Assembly (NCBI GenBank): GCA_019188255.1
Contig: JAETXT010000003.1
Coordinates: forward strand, 1,674,001-1,738,000
Length of the DNA stretch: 64,000 bases
Reading direction: 5' to 3'
Source of the DNA: Verticillium longisporum
Taxonomy: Eukaryota; Ascomycota; Sordariomycetes; Glomerellales; Plectosphaerellaceae
Position 1 is the first letter of the stretch. Every line of letters begins with the position of its first letter. Under the pieces are notes generated by a model. It was not told the DNA's origin, did not search any database, and worked only from the letters and a program-made list of their open reading frames with translations. Position numbers and translations under genes: made by a program. Positions 45,466-57,741 of the stretch are shown one piece after another.

Positions 45466-48231
45466 ATGGCCCCGCCGACCGCGAAAAAGCGAAGCACCGT
45501 CACGCCCAAGAAGCCCGCGGCGGCGCCCCGATCGAAGCAGAAGCCGAGGCCAAACGCTAGCATCCTGAGTTTCTTCCAGAAAGCCGAGAAGGAGGAGGAG
45601 GAGCTGTTCATCCAAGACCGCGCCGAGAAGAGCGCTGCTGCTGCTGCTGCTACGCCGACGTTGCACAACGGCCATGGCGGCGAGGGGGCGAGGTTCAATG
45701 AGGTCGGCGGTCCGGTGAAGAAGAGGCGGCTGAGCGGTGCCGGGGTGTTGGAGGGTGCCGAGGACGACAAGGAGAACGTCGATGGCCTGTTTGGAAGCGA
45801 CGTGGAGGATGTGGAGGATGTTCTCTCTCGAGAAGAGAATAAAGACGAGAAGCCCCCCTCCGTGGACGAGGTGATGGCGGAACCCGACTCGGCGACACAC
45901 AGAGTGGCCAAGGACAAACCCCCGGTCAAGGCGCCTGCGAAGCGGAAAGGGCCGTTTCTTGATGATTCCGACAGCGAGGACGAGAGCGATCCGGCGCCGA
46001 GACAGAGCTTTGCGATCCCACCGTTTGGTAAAACGGTCGGCCTGCCGCCCGCTGAGCCAGCGTTTGAAGGTGAGGAGCCCAAGAGCCCGGAAAAGGAGAC
46101 AAGTTGCCCACCACCACCCCTCAAACAGGATGACTCGCTCGACACGGCTTTTGCCAACATGGACGGCTACGAGAAGATGGACGATTTCCCGGACGACGAG
46201 GACCTGGGCGGCGAAGAATTCCGGATGATGCGGTACATGGAGGAGCAGTCACGACTAGAGATGGAGGTCATGAAGGCGGAGGATGACGATTTCTACGGTG
46301 ACGCCCTACGACGAACGGATATTGCGAATGAAGCCAAGGTAGCCAATTGCCCCATTTGCGACGGGAGTCTGCTCGGACTATCGACGGATGATGCCACGAA
46401 ACACGTCAATGCCTGTTTGGACGGAAATCCCATCCCACTTCCTAAGCCGAAGAGCGCAGTTGAGCCCGTACGACAACCCAGGAGGGAAGACAGCGAGAGC
46501 ACCAACGCCATGGTCGACGCCCCTGAGCTCGGGAAGCGCTTCCAGCGGGCCGCGGTCCCGAGAGCGCCCCAGGCGAATCCGTTCGATATCGTCGAAGGCG
46601 AGACGGCTGGGGCCATGGAGAAGAAGTCGTCGGCCTTTACGCAGCTCATGTCAGGCCACGCTGAAAGTGCTGCGTGGGCGAACGCGGCGGCCGCCGATAA
46701 GGCCTCGCGTGGCAAAGCTGCCTACGAGCGGACATGCCCCTTCTACAAAATCATGCCGGGGTTCAACATATGCGTCGACGCGTTCCGTTACGGCGCCGTC
46801 AAGGGGTGCCAGGCCTATTTCTTGAGTCACTTCCACAGCGATCACTACATTGGCCTTACGGCGCACTGGACTCACGGCCCGATATACTGCAGCAAAGTGA
46901 CTGGCGACTTGTGTATCATGCAACTCAAGGTCGCCCCTAAATGGATCGTCGCGTTGGATTTTGAAGAGACGGTGGAAGTGCCGGGGACGGGAGGTGTCAT
47001 GGTCACCATGATTCCGGCGAACCACTGCCCAGGCAGCTCACTCTTCCTCTTCGAGAAGCCTCATGGCAAGGGTGCCAACGTGAAGAAGCAGCGATATCTC
47101 CACTGCGGCGACTTCAGGGCTTGTCCCGCGCATGTCGAGCATCCACTGCTCAAGCCAGATGTCCAGGACGCCATCACCGGCAAGCTCAAGCAGCAGAGGA
47201 TCGACCTGTGCTATCTCGACACAACGTACCTAAACCCTCGCTACTCTTTTCCACCCCAGGAGGATGTCATACGCACATGTGCCGACGTCTGTGCCGGCAT
47301 CTCCCCCGATCCCAACTGCACGACCGACATCTGGGATATCATGGCTCGAAAAGGGGGCAACGGCTCCGTCAGCAAGTTCTTCATCAAGCCACCTTCGCCA
47401 GTGAAGGAAGAAAGCGATACCACCGCCTCGGGCTCGGCGAAAGACGGCACCGCCGACTTTTTCACCAACGTCAAGGAGAAGAAGCCGCCCACGTGCCGGC
47501 AGCGCCTCCTCGTCATATGCGGCACCTACTCGATCGGCAAGGAGCGCATCTGCATCGCCATCGGCCGCGCCCTCAAGACGAAGATCTTTGCCTCGCCCGC
47601 CAAGATCCGCATCTGCTCCAAGCTCGGCGACCCGGAGCTCACGTCGCTGCTGACGTCCGACCCGCTCGAGGCCCAGGTGCACATGCAGATGCTCATGGAG
47701 ATCCGCGCCGAGACGCTCCAGGATTACCTCGACTCGTACCGGCCGCACTTTAGCCGCATCGTCGGCTTCCGCCCCTCGGGCTGGAGCTACCGTCCCGCGC
47801 CGGCGTCGATCGGCGCGACGGCCGCGTCGCTGACGAGCGCCAACACGGCCCCCGGCACCGTGGCCATGTCGCAGATCCTGCATTCCATTGCCTGGCGGTT
47901 GCGCTTCACGGCCCAGAGAGTCGGGTCGCAGCGCGGCAGCACCAGGGAGGCCATGTGCTTTGGCGTCCCGTACAGCGAGCACAGCAGCTTCCGGGAGCTG
48001 GCCATGTTCGTCATGGCGCTGCGGATCGACAAGGTCATCCCCACCGTCAACGTCGGCAGCGAGCAGTCGCGCAAGAGGATGAAGTCGTGGATCGACCGGT
48101 GGATGGCGGAGAGGCGGCGCGGCGGCCTCGTCCGGGCTCTCGTCGAGGGCGAGGGCCAGAAGGGTGAAGGCGAGCGGGAGGTTGTGCTCTGGGAGGGCAA
48201 AGACAGCTCTGGAGGAGGCGCGTGGTGGTGA
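45466..48231 (+). CDS. PSO2: DNA interstrand crosslink repair nuclease PSO2/SNM1
   Basis: Metallo-beta-lactamase/beta-CASP 5' exonuclease that processes interstrand crosslinks. The start at 45466 lies in AAACAATGG, an excellent context, and gives 921 aa with no intron. Residues 25-40 contain NASILSFFQK, which resembles a PCNA-binding PIP box with Asn in place of the first Gln. A UBZ4-type zinc finger starts at C295 (CPICDGSL...HVNACLDG). The catalytic HFHSDH motif is at 455-460, followed by IPANHCPGSS, LHCGDFR and LDTTYLNPRY. The beta-CASP part has GTYSIGKERICIAIG, VGFRPSGWSY and VPYSEHSSFREL. Acidic and Pro-rich linkers lie between the N-terminal motifs. The C-terminal ~50 residues after MKSWIDRWMAER are low complexity. 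No frame break is seen. Confidence 0.95.
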   Translation: MAPPTAKKRSTVTPKKPAAAPRSKQKPRPNASILSFFQKAEKEEEELFIQDRAEKSAAAAAATPTLHNGHGGEGARFNEVGGPVKKRRLSGAGVLEGAEDDKENVDGLFGSDVEDVEDVLSREENKDEKPPSVDEVMAEPDSATHRVAKDKPPVKAPAKRKGPFLDDSDSEDESDPAPRQSFAIPPFGKTVGLPPAEPAFEGEEPKSPEKETSCPPPPLKQDDSLDTAFANMDGYEKMDDFPDDEDLGGEEFRMMRYMEEQSRLEMEVMKAEDDDFYGDALRRTDIANEAKVANCPICDGSLLGLSTDDATKHVNACLDGNPIPLPKPKSAVEPVRQPRREDSESTNAMVDAPELGKRFQRAAVPRAPQANPFDIVEGETAGAMEKKSSAFTQLMSGHAESAAWANAAAADKASRGKAAYERTCPFYKIMPGFNICVDAFRYGAVKGCQAYFLSHFHSDHYIGLTAHWTHGPIYCSKVTGDLCIMQLKVAPKWIVALDFEETVEVPGTGGVMVTMIPANHCPGSSLFLFEKPHGKGANVKKQRYLHCGDFRACPAHVEHPLLKPDVQDAITGKLKQQRIDLCYLDTTYLNPRYSFPPQEDVIRTCADVCAGISPDPNCTTDIWDIMARKGGNGSVSKFFIKPPSPVKEESDTTASGSAKDGTADFFTNVKEKKPPTCRQRLLVICGTYSIGKERICIAIGRALKTKIFASPAKIRICSKLGDPELTSLLTSDPLEAQVHMQMLMEIRAETLQDYLDSYRPHFSRIVGFRPSGWSYRPAPASIGATAASLTSANTAPGTVAMSQILHSIAWRLRFTAQRVGSQRGSTREAMCFGVPYSEHSSFRELAMFVMALRIDKVIPTVNVGSEQSRKRMKSWIDRWMAERRRGGLVRALVEGEGQKGEGEREVVLWEGKDSSGGGAWW

Positions 48232-51200
48232 GAATTCGGCTGCGTTTGGGCGCTAAATACTTCTTGGGAAACAACCAAGGGATTGATATTCTACCTTTGT
48301 CTTGTTCACCACGCTGCGATTCATAGCCAAGATTATGAGCGCAGGACATGTTTCTTGCTTTCCGCTGCTTGACACAGATCAGTGTCCTTTTCAAGGCCCA
48401 TTATGGTGTGTCAGGAACACGACCTTTGGTAGACGTGGAATGAGATCTCAGGACGTAGATTTATCTTGCCTTAGGTCATAACATCTACGAATGGCCATAG
48501 GACAGATCTTGCCAGTCGCCACAAACGGTCAGCATACTACCGTTGTACGGCGATATATCATGGTAATCCCTTCCATCGATAGGATCAAACTATCTAGGGC
48601 ATACAAATGCAGGAACCATTCATGCGCACTTCGACCAGTTGCACGGATGCATCACTCATCATGGAGCGTATCGCATCTATAGTCAAACTGGATCATCAGC
48701 TGGCAAGACGAACGAGATATCAAATAAAATCTTTAGCATTCTACTTGAACGAAGACAATAGACCTTAGAGATTCAGAGGTCCATCGAACAGAGCCGCAAG
48801 GCGATGACTAGACTTACAACGATCAAGCTACAACGGCACCGGAGCAGCTCTGATCCATTTTGACGAACACCAACGTGTGTGAATATCTGGAGACACAAAC
48901 AGTCAAACAGTCAACACCATCCAGTAGCTGTATTGGACACCTCAAGTCACGTCTGAACCTCTCAGAACGTCTATTTGAACGATTTCCAATACCCTATTTC
49001 TCCTTCTTTTTTTTTTTTTTTTTTTTACTTTTTTGTCTTGGGGGACAATTGTCCTGCCCCCCTTGCCAACAAACCCCTCTGCCAGCAACACGAATCAACA
49101 CTACTAGCCAGCTCGCGCCACATCCACCATCTCAATGCCGTAAGCTCTCTTCTTGAGCGTCGCCTCCGAAAGCCATGTCCCGGCCGAGAGGCTATCACAT
49201 GGGGTCCCTTTGCAGGAAAGGGACGGCTTGGACGGCTTGCTTCTTCGAGGCTCAGAGTCAGAGCGGACGGAACCACCTGACTCGTGTGGGGCGGTAGCAA
49301 CGTTACTGGCGCTGTTTGCTAGGCCCTAGTGGCAGCCCGCGGCACATAGCTGCGCCCCCCCCCACCTCCTCCCCAGCCTAAGGAACGCCATTGCCAACGG
49401 CGCTGCAGCTGCCAGTAGCAGAGCCCTGGCCCTGAAGGGGGTAGTTTAGATCAGGCTCAAGGCGTACTTGGTATGTCGGTGAGGAGCCGACGCGGAGCCG
49501 GACTGGGGCGGTGGGGCGATGCGAGGGTTTGATGGGATGGGCTGGTCAAGGGGGCAATGTGCCGGTAGGGGGGAAGGTGATGCGAGAGTGAGACACACGC
49601 CATGTATTGGCGTCGATGAGTGGTGCTGAATGCTGCTGAACCCAGTCAAATGTGAAGCGCGGTGAGCGCGGGAGCGAAGCTTTGGTGAGGAGCGTCCCGA
49701 GGCAACCCCTACCATGCCTGACCCCCGAAGGCCTGTGAGGTCTGTGTGAACGACCTGGCCTACCAGACGAGCCCGCGGCAGGCATAGTTTGCGATTCTTT
49801 GGTGGCGAACATGGAGGGCTGCTTCAGAGGATAAGGGCGCACTGGGGCAATGGGGCATGATGCCGGGTTTGCCGGTTCCGTGGCCATCCAGGTAACAACA
49901 AGGGGACTGATTGACTGATTTGTTTGAGCCATTCGCGACGTGAGGCGGCAGTACTGCCTGACGTGGTTTGGTCCCAGCAAGCAACGCCCTGGAGCCCATA
50001 CCACCGAAAGGGGGGGGCATGAATCAAAGTCTGCAGTCTGCCGATTCATCGGTTATCGGCTGGCGCGTGGGCATAGGCCCTTGAGAGGCAACTTGTCCGT
50101 CCTTCGTCAATCGAACAGTGAGTGAGTGAGATATCGCTGGCTTCAGGATCCTCATTGAGCCTCATCGATCGTCACGATCATCCCCTTTGACCGTCGAACA
50201 GATCGGCGTTGAGCAGCCCGCCAAGCTTTATAAGGACGCTGCTTAAGCAATCTTGGCTTTCTCGGCCCATGGGGCACTGGGCACTGCCTGTCTGGACTGG
50301 TCAAGGTCATCTCGGCATATCCAAACGCCAGAGTTGTTTTTCCCCTCTCCGACTCTCCACACAAGCACCAAAAGGTCTGAAACCGGAGCGAATACCGAAG
50401 CTCTTTGAGGTCTTTACAGCACGGCTGGGTCGAGTACCAATAGGGACCGTCCTTTGGCAGGTGGCGAAAACAATTGGGGACCGGTAGGGGTGCCTGAATG
50501 CCTAGGGGAGCTGTGTTGCTCTCCCCAGGATGAGTGAAGTGGGAGAACTGGAGAGACATGCGAGTGCCCATGTGTCGACATCGAGAGGTGTGAATAGGGC
50601 AGTAGACAAGGTATGGGCCTGTCGGCCACTGCGTACATGGTATCCAAGTAGGTGTAGGTGTGGACGGCATCGACGAGTGAGGCAACTCCACTCACACCAC
50701 GGGATATGGAGGAGGACAAATGTGAGATGTGAGGTGTGAGGCGTGAAGGGAGGGGCAACCCACATTGACTGGAAGCGGTGAGGGAATAGCGGGCATGGGA
50801 CTCGAGCGCGGGGGAAGGAGGAAGGAGGAGGGGAGAACTACCCGCGCCAGCGGAAGGTACGCCGAGCTGCGGAATCGAAAGTGAAAATGAAGATGATGGA
50901 AGGGGGGGGCAGAACGCTAGGATGGTGGATGGGATGTCCAAAAGGCAGGAGCCCAGGAATGGCAGAGGGTGGAGGAGGGTGGAAGGGGCCAGCGAGCGGG
51001 GCGGAAAAGGTGGTCTTTCTCATGTTTCCATGTACTGGCCAAGTCACACATAGGTAAAAAGTATGGTTAATGAGGTACATGTAGGTAGGTACCTTGGCTC
51101 ATGTAGGTACTGCAAGTAGGTAGTTGTGCCTTACGATGGTAAATCGGCTACGGCTGCAGTGTCTGTAATGGATGATGGCACGAGTCGTCCTTTCTTGTGG

Positions 51201-54200
51201 CATTGGCATTGAGAAAGCAATAGAGTAGCCTACCTAAGGTACCTTACCTAGTGTCACCAGCCGACGTTGCGGGTGCCTAACGACTGTTTTCTCCTACCTT
51301 TCTCCGAGTCTCAGCGTGCAGTCTCAGCCGTGCCGTCTCCCGGAGCCCCTATTCATCCACTGCTACCGGCCATGAGCTACCTACATGGCACCTTAGGTAG
51401 GCAGGCTTATCGGCGGTCCATATCCGCAAGATGAGACGAGATAAAATAGGAACAGTAGGCTTGACACAGGCTGATCATTTGTTTCGAGAAGAATGAGAGG
51501 AAGCCGCAGATCCTGTAATGTGGAAATGACCAGAGGGGACCAGTGGAGAATGCGGAGAAGAATCCGAAACTCAAGGTCGCAAACGGCCATCGAATTCCAA
51601 TCTCGCATAGTGCTTCGTGTTGATGTCGGCATCCCCCAAGGCCTCATCAAAGTGCCAAATGAAGCTAGGCGCAGGGTCTCCCTCCGCTGACAAGGCGCTG
51701 TAAACTCAGCGCCCACAGAGGCCCTTGGGCGGCCCTGTCCCCACCACCACCTCCAGCTCTCTCCCGGACCGTGCGCAACGCCTTCAGTGGAGGCCGGGGG
51801 TGTCGTCAAACACCCACCTCTGCCGGGATGACCACACCCTTGACGCCAGCCCCTAGAGACACCCCCATGGCCCCGCTGAATTAAGCTCAGGTACCGGTAC
51901 GTGAAGAAGAGCGGCGGGGAAGCGGCGGACAGAAGCGGAAGGAAGCAGGTCCCTCCTTCCACCCCCTGCGCCGACAAATCAACTTCCACGATTCACAGCA
52001 AATGACAGTCGAGCGGATCCATGCTGTCCCCCTTTGTGACGTCACTCGACGTCATGAGCGTTCTTATCGACGACTCGGCTGTGCCCTCGCCTGGCGGCCA
52101 TGGCCAACGCAGACAAGGTCAAGGAGGGATGGAGCGACAATTCGCTCATTCGGCATCTACCTATGTATCACGGTGGGCTGCGAGTATCAATTGTTGCACC
52201 GGGTCTAAGACGTCTTCTTCCCTCAGCGCATGTGTGCGGAGAGTGATGTCGATGTGCGTGGTTCAATGCGTGGTGGCAACCCAATCAGGGGGGTTAGAAT
52301 GAGTGATTCTGAGAAGGCATGGACCGTGCTCTTAGGGCAGGATCGACATTCCTAGTCACACTTGCCTCAGGTACCTCATGCATACCTTCCCAAAGCTCCA
52401 TGTTGTGAACTGGACTGGCAGGAGCGTTTTCCCATTTCGTGCATCCATGTACGCACTGGACTTGGGGAGGTAGGTACCCAACTGGACCAAAGTACCATCG
52501 TCAGCCTCGCCTGCTCTGCTCGCCAGGACCAGCAGGTAAGAAAGCTCGGGCAACAATGGCGACACCCACCTCAACTCATCGTCGCCCGCCTCGGTGGCAA
52601 AGACAACACGGCGCAACCCACTCCCAACCCCCCAATACATCCAGGTTTGGCAAGGTCCAGGATGAGCCAGGACCCTGAAGATCCCATCGAATCACCACCG
52701 CCAGTGGCTTGCCAAGTGCTTGCTTGGTGTCTCCATCGCGAAAAGCATGGTGAGCTCACCACACCACACAACATCAACATCCCTGGTTGACCTCGACAAA
52801 AACACCGCGCCTGGGATCTTTGCAGCACTGCTAGCATGCCTGTGTCCTCGCCTAGCCGCCAAACCGTCCTTTATCTGACAATGGCACGTCACGTCCTAAA
52901 CGTGGCACAGCCTACAGCCTCCCCAGCGCCCTTGATGCACTCAGAGGGCTCTCAGCTGGAGGACGCGCAATTCATTAGCCACCAGATGTTCAAGAGACTG
53001 ACCCATTCTCAGTACGATGGTCGCGCCCTGTTGTCCTGTCGCTGCTCCTGGCCTACCAGGATCCATCAACCCTGGCCCCCTGCAGCGTGATACCTTTGCC
53101 GGCGTCTCAACTGGCCATGGGCCGTGTCCGTCTACCTTGTGCTTTCACGTCAAGGGGCAGCCAGAGTGGCCTTCCCATGGCCACCGAGGCCGCCTGACCG
53201 CTCCGTGTCAGACAGTCTACCATCATCGCGATACCACCACCTGGCCACCATGCAGCACACCTACCAGCTGCCTTTGGGGGCTGTCGTAAGGGTCGTTTAC
53301 AGTACTTACGCCTTTTTTCCTTGCGCTTTCGCTCAAAGGTCGTGCTCGCTTCGAATGCCTCTTCTCCGCCGGCCTGGCAACCCATCAATTGGTGGGGCAG
53401 CATTGGTAGGGCACCACAGCGAGCATAGCGCAGCGGACTCGATCGAAGACGCATATGCGTTGTCCCCAAAACCGCAACCGGTATTGCTCCCACTACTACA
53501 AAGGAAATCGTCGCCGATAGTAGCAAGTGAGATACCTGAGGGATTTGAACGACAAGGCTGCAAGCCAGGGGGCCTTTCGGCTTGGGCCTGCCTCGCAGCT
53601 TCTTCCTTTCATGCTGTTCATCGACCAACACGCCGTCACGTGTTGGTATGGCGACTGGACATACCTGTGGAGGACGAACAGAGTGCTACATCCAATCACC
53701 AGTAGCACTTCGTGCTCATCGAGCCTTTCAGGCCCTTCGGCCCCCTATTCGAATGCTTGATCGAACTTGACATGGTCCCACACGCCAGCTCCCGGCCCAC
53801 CGCGCCTCACCCCTCCGCTTGCCCCTCTGCCCGGGTCCGGCAAAGATCGCCGGCCTCCACGGACGGCGTCGGTTGCTGACTGGCTCTAGTCCCCTTGCCG
53901 CCCTCCGCCCTCCGCACGCCCCGGAACGCCCGTCAGGCTTGATCCCTTTTGCTGCCCCCTCCTCCAAGGCTGGTGAAACAAGGCCGCCCACTTTTGACTT
54001 AGGCATCCGGCACATCCCAGATGCAAGCAAGGTAGGCAAAGCCCAGGGTTCATCGATCCCATTGTCCATTGGAGCAGGTCCACCTCACTAATTCGCTGTC
54101 GCCGAACCGGATTCCGAAGTCCACCTCTCCATGTACCGAACCCTTACAGGAGTAAGTTCATCGTTTTTCAACGCGATGGTACCAGTTTGGCAACATTTCA

Positions 54201-56480
54201 AGTCTTGTCAGAGGAAACCCATCATGTTCTACCGTACCGTGGCCCTGATGGCCCCTGGTTTCGTGATCCAATTGAGACTGGAGGGGTACGTGAAGGACTA
54301 CCACCATCGGCCATGCTCACGAGCTCCCCAAAAGCTCACATGGTCTTGCTGATCTTGCCCCTTTCACAGCGCCGCAACGCGTTGAACTCCACTCGTTCAA
54401 ATAGGGTTATGCCTTAGCTCGGCGGGATTGTCAGCCACTTGACTTGCTGTCAATCGAGTGATTGACCTTCGGCGTCCACTTTTGTGAGCCATTCGACGGC
54501 AGAGTTGGGGTCGCATTTCCGAACGTTTGACCGTCAGCCCCATCCAGCTCCCGGATGGCGGGTGCCCTCTACGAAGAATCAATGCTACCTCCCTACTCCA
54601 GCTAGCCCTGATCACGAGCATGTCGCCTTGCACGAACCAGCCGTTGGCGCTCTGTCGAGTGCCGAGGTTTCTCCACCATCGCGGTTCCTAATCCATTCAT
54701 TACAAAGCGTGGTAGGGGCACAGCTGTCGGTGTCCGATCATCGTCCTTGAAACCACGGGTCAGCCATGTGCGAAGACGCCGATCTCGTCATGGAGGGAAC
54801 GAGCTGAGTGGACAAACTTGCGCAACAGCCTCATCCTCTGAACAGGACCATCCACCAAGTCTTCCCCGCCTGCTCCACCAGCCCGCCAATCTTTTCCCTC
54901 TTGCACGACACGTCCCATCCACGCCCCGGGCGAAGCGTCCGGGCACGTTCAGAAGATCGTCTGCTCTCTTTGCCTGTTTTCGCCCAAACTTGGGGTAAGC
55001 TGCTTGACGCCCCGATTGGATCTCGCTCCGTTCCTCGGCTGGCAGGATTGCTGGGCCACTTCTGCAACAAGGTTGCCCGCCTGCCCGCCTGCCTGCACTC
55101 TTGGGAAGGGGAGGAGGGAATCAATCAATCAATCATCATCGATCACAGAGGGGGGGAGGTGCTGCAAGTGCTGTCGGTGTGACCCGTGGCACGTAATCTT
55201 ACTGCTCTCTTTCTATCTGAAGCGCAACTAATGCTGCCGCGTGAGTCCTGCCAGCGGCACGTCACAGCCCGGTTAGGATTTGCAGCCAAACAGAAGCCGC
55301 TCGATTTGGCGGCAAAGCAGATCTTCCATATGACAAAACACGGCGAATCTCGATGTGAGGATCGAAAACCCATAAGGCGCCCTACTGGCTCGTGCATCCA
55401 CTGTCACACGAAGCGTGCTCACTTTGTGCCTCGAAATGATCACAAAGGGAATCGGCCAAATTTGAATGGTGTAATAGGAACAGCGGGTATTATCATCATG
55501 TATTAGCTAATGGTACATCGTCGCAATCGATGGCGAGAGAAACATGTGCAGTAAAGTAAGAAAAAGACCAGATCATCCAATAGCTTGTAGCTCTCTAATC
55601 GCCCCATGATTTTTCTCCGTCATAGTAGCGACAGTAGTAAGGCTCGCCCATGGTGGAGCACAAAAGACCGCCCTCGCTCGAAAAAAAAAACACAGGGTAA
55701 ACGCGAACAGCCACTGAAGGCTTCTGTCCGCGTGAGAAAATTCCACCTTAACGCCGTGATGAGGGTATCGCCAGGTTCTCTCCAAACCGACCAGAGGGCA
55801 AAGGAAAACCAAGGGGCAAAGACTCTATTTCCGCCATTGGTCCACCCAATCCGCCTTTATCAGTCCAACGGACGATGAGGCAAAGGTTGTCCGAGACAGG
55901 GTGGATCACCCACGGGAGGACCGCCGTGGCTTGAAGGGCGCGTGGTCCAAGGGGGAGAACGATCGACAGTCAGCTTGGTACTGTCATCGTAGCCTCCCAC
56001 CCTTCCTCGATCCCTCCTCTTCCAAGGGGGGGTTTGTCTCTTCCTACTGGGTGGCCCCCCTTTTCTCTTTCACCCACTTGGAGTGGGACGTGCTGTGTAC
56101 AACCTCGAAAGGAGCCCGACAGTCTGATCTACTGTCGGTTTGCGTGTATATGGAACAAAAATTAAAACCCAGTCCACTCCATTGCCTGTAATTCTGAGAA
56201 TCGACTTTTGTCTTCGTGATGTTGTAGGCGCCAAGCATGGATGGGATAGCGGGAACGAAGGTAGAGAAACGTATTGTAAACAGAGAGCGGTGACCAGTGA
56301 TCGCGCAGTCGACTAGCGCATTCACTGCAGCACCGCCCTAGGGGGCAAGAGGCTGGAAATGCAAGGGGCCCCAGCAGGAAAGGGGGGCCCAAAATGGACG
56401 ATCATGACTTGATGAGGAAAGGTCGTGGTCTCGTGCGAAGAGATCCTCGCTGATGTGGGAAAGTGACAAGGTGTGATGCC
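48232..56480. other. 8.2-kb gene-free interval downstream of the FlbC-like gene
   Basis: No frame here has a recognised domain, intron-joined exons or coding-like composition that I can support; the longest (about 199 codons at 51393-51989, minus) is low-complexity. A T20 run lies at 49007-49026. Clusters of TAGGTA/TACCTA words occur at about 51073-51125, 51231-51252 and 51389-51398. It may hold long non-coding transcripts or regulatory DNA, but the sequence alone shows neither. Confidence 0.5.
49007..49026. repeat. T20 homopolymer
   Basis: Twenty consecutive T on the plus strand, the longest single-base run in the window. Confidence 0.95.
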
Positions 56481-57741
56481 TTAGTCGGACTGGTGATCCT
56501 CGGAGCCAGCTTCGGACCTCGCATCGCCCTTGTGTACCTTCTTGTGACGGCGAAGGTTGGAGACGACGGAGAAGTGACGGCCGCATCCTTCGACCTCGCA
56601 TGCAAACGCTGTCCAATGTTAGTGCCGTGGTCCATAGAGGGCTGGAGGAACATGGGCAACGTACGCTTCTCGCCAGTGTGGCTGTACATGTGTGTTTGCA
56701 GTGATGAGGGGCGCGTGAAGCGCTTGTCGCACACCTTGCACTTGTGCTTCTTCTGCGTGCTCGAAGACACCTTGGAACTAAACTGACCCATCATGGACTG
56801 GGGCGCTGGCGGAGCTTGGTTCAGTAGGCCGTGAGGGCGGGGTAGGGTGCGCGACGTGACCGACTCAATGTCGGACGTTGAGTAGTCGCTGACAGAGTCT
56901 GCGCCATAGTAGCTTCCAAACCCGCCAGCCGAAGAGACGGACGAGCTAGTGGAGTGGGTGGAGGGAAAGCCGTAGGAGTCTTGCGAGCTCCTGTCGGTGC
57001 GGGTGCCATAGATGGGTCGCGGGGTCTCCTGGCTCATGGCCAGCATGCCGTGGCCGGCATCGATGGCGTCTGCGAAACTCCTCCTCTCGTCGTGGATACC
57101 TCTGTGGTCAAAGTCAATCAATGATGCTCTTTGCGGTCTGGACATCATTGTCGAATCGGAACCGCCGTATGGCGAGGCAGAGGGTACTGACGGGTGTGAG
57201 AATCTCCTGGAGTGGTCGTGCTCAGGAGCAAGGGCAAAGGCCGACCTCACGGGCGGTGCTGGGGCGTAACCCATAGACTCGTAGGGTGCGGGGGATGCCG
57301 TGTAAGAGGCTTTGACAGGAGACGCGGACGAGGCGTAGCTGCTGCTGGCGTCTGTGTAGGGGGCGGCGGTGGTTGCGTGCATCCGGCTGATGCTCATAAC
57401 ATCTTGAGGAAGTGTGAGTAGATCCGGTCTGGGCAGAGGGTCTGCCATGGGGAGGCTACCTGCTGAAGCTGCTGTGACGGGAATCTGGCCGTAGGAACCA
57501 AGGGACGACGCGGAGCTGCTGGTGCTGGCGCGCGCATGCGCCCTGTCCAGAGGGCCGAGACCCGGGTGAAGGCCCTGGTGGCCATTGACGTACAGGGCGT
57601 GGCTGTTGTTGGGCGGCGAGGAAGAAGAACCCCAAGGGTTGGAGAACTGGGGGCAGCGGAGGAGGAAGCTTGGTAGGAAGACATCGGATCCAAGTTCAGG
57701 GGGCCGAATCGTTGTTGTGATGAGTCCAGTGTCATAGTCAT
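56481..57741 (-). CDS. flbC: C2H2 zinc-finger transcription factor, FlbC-like, one frame break
   Basis: Two C-terminal C2H2 fingers match the FlbC family of conidiation activators: CKVCDKRFTRPSSLQTHMYSH and CEVEGCGRHFSVVSNLRRHKKVH, joined by the TGEKPFA linker. Exon 1 is 57741-56665 and exon 2 is 56608-56481; the 56-bp intron falls in the linker codon between the fingers. The N-terminal 330 residues are Ser/Pro/Tyr-rich, as in an activation domain. The start MTMTLDSSQQRFGPLNLDP at 57741 is in a different frame from the rest: a one-base deficit at 57649-57653 (GGGGG; CCCCC on the coding strand) joins ASSSAAP to QFSNPWGS. Corrected length is about 401 aa. A downstream frame extends upstream to 57910 but lacks an ATG. 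The FlbC name rests on recalled finger similarity; at minimum it is a nuclear C2H2 DNA-binding protein. Confidence 0.85.

Noticed and set aside
51393..51989. 198-codon minus frame in the gene-free interval
   Set aside because: No motif, no good ATG context, overlaps TAGGTA words and has spacer-like composition.
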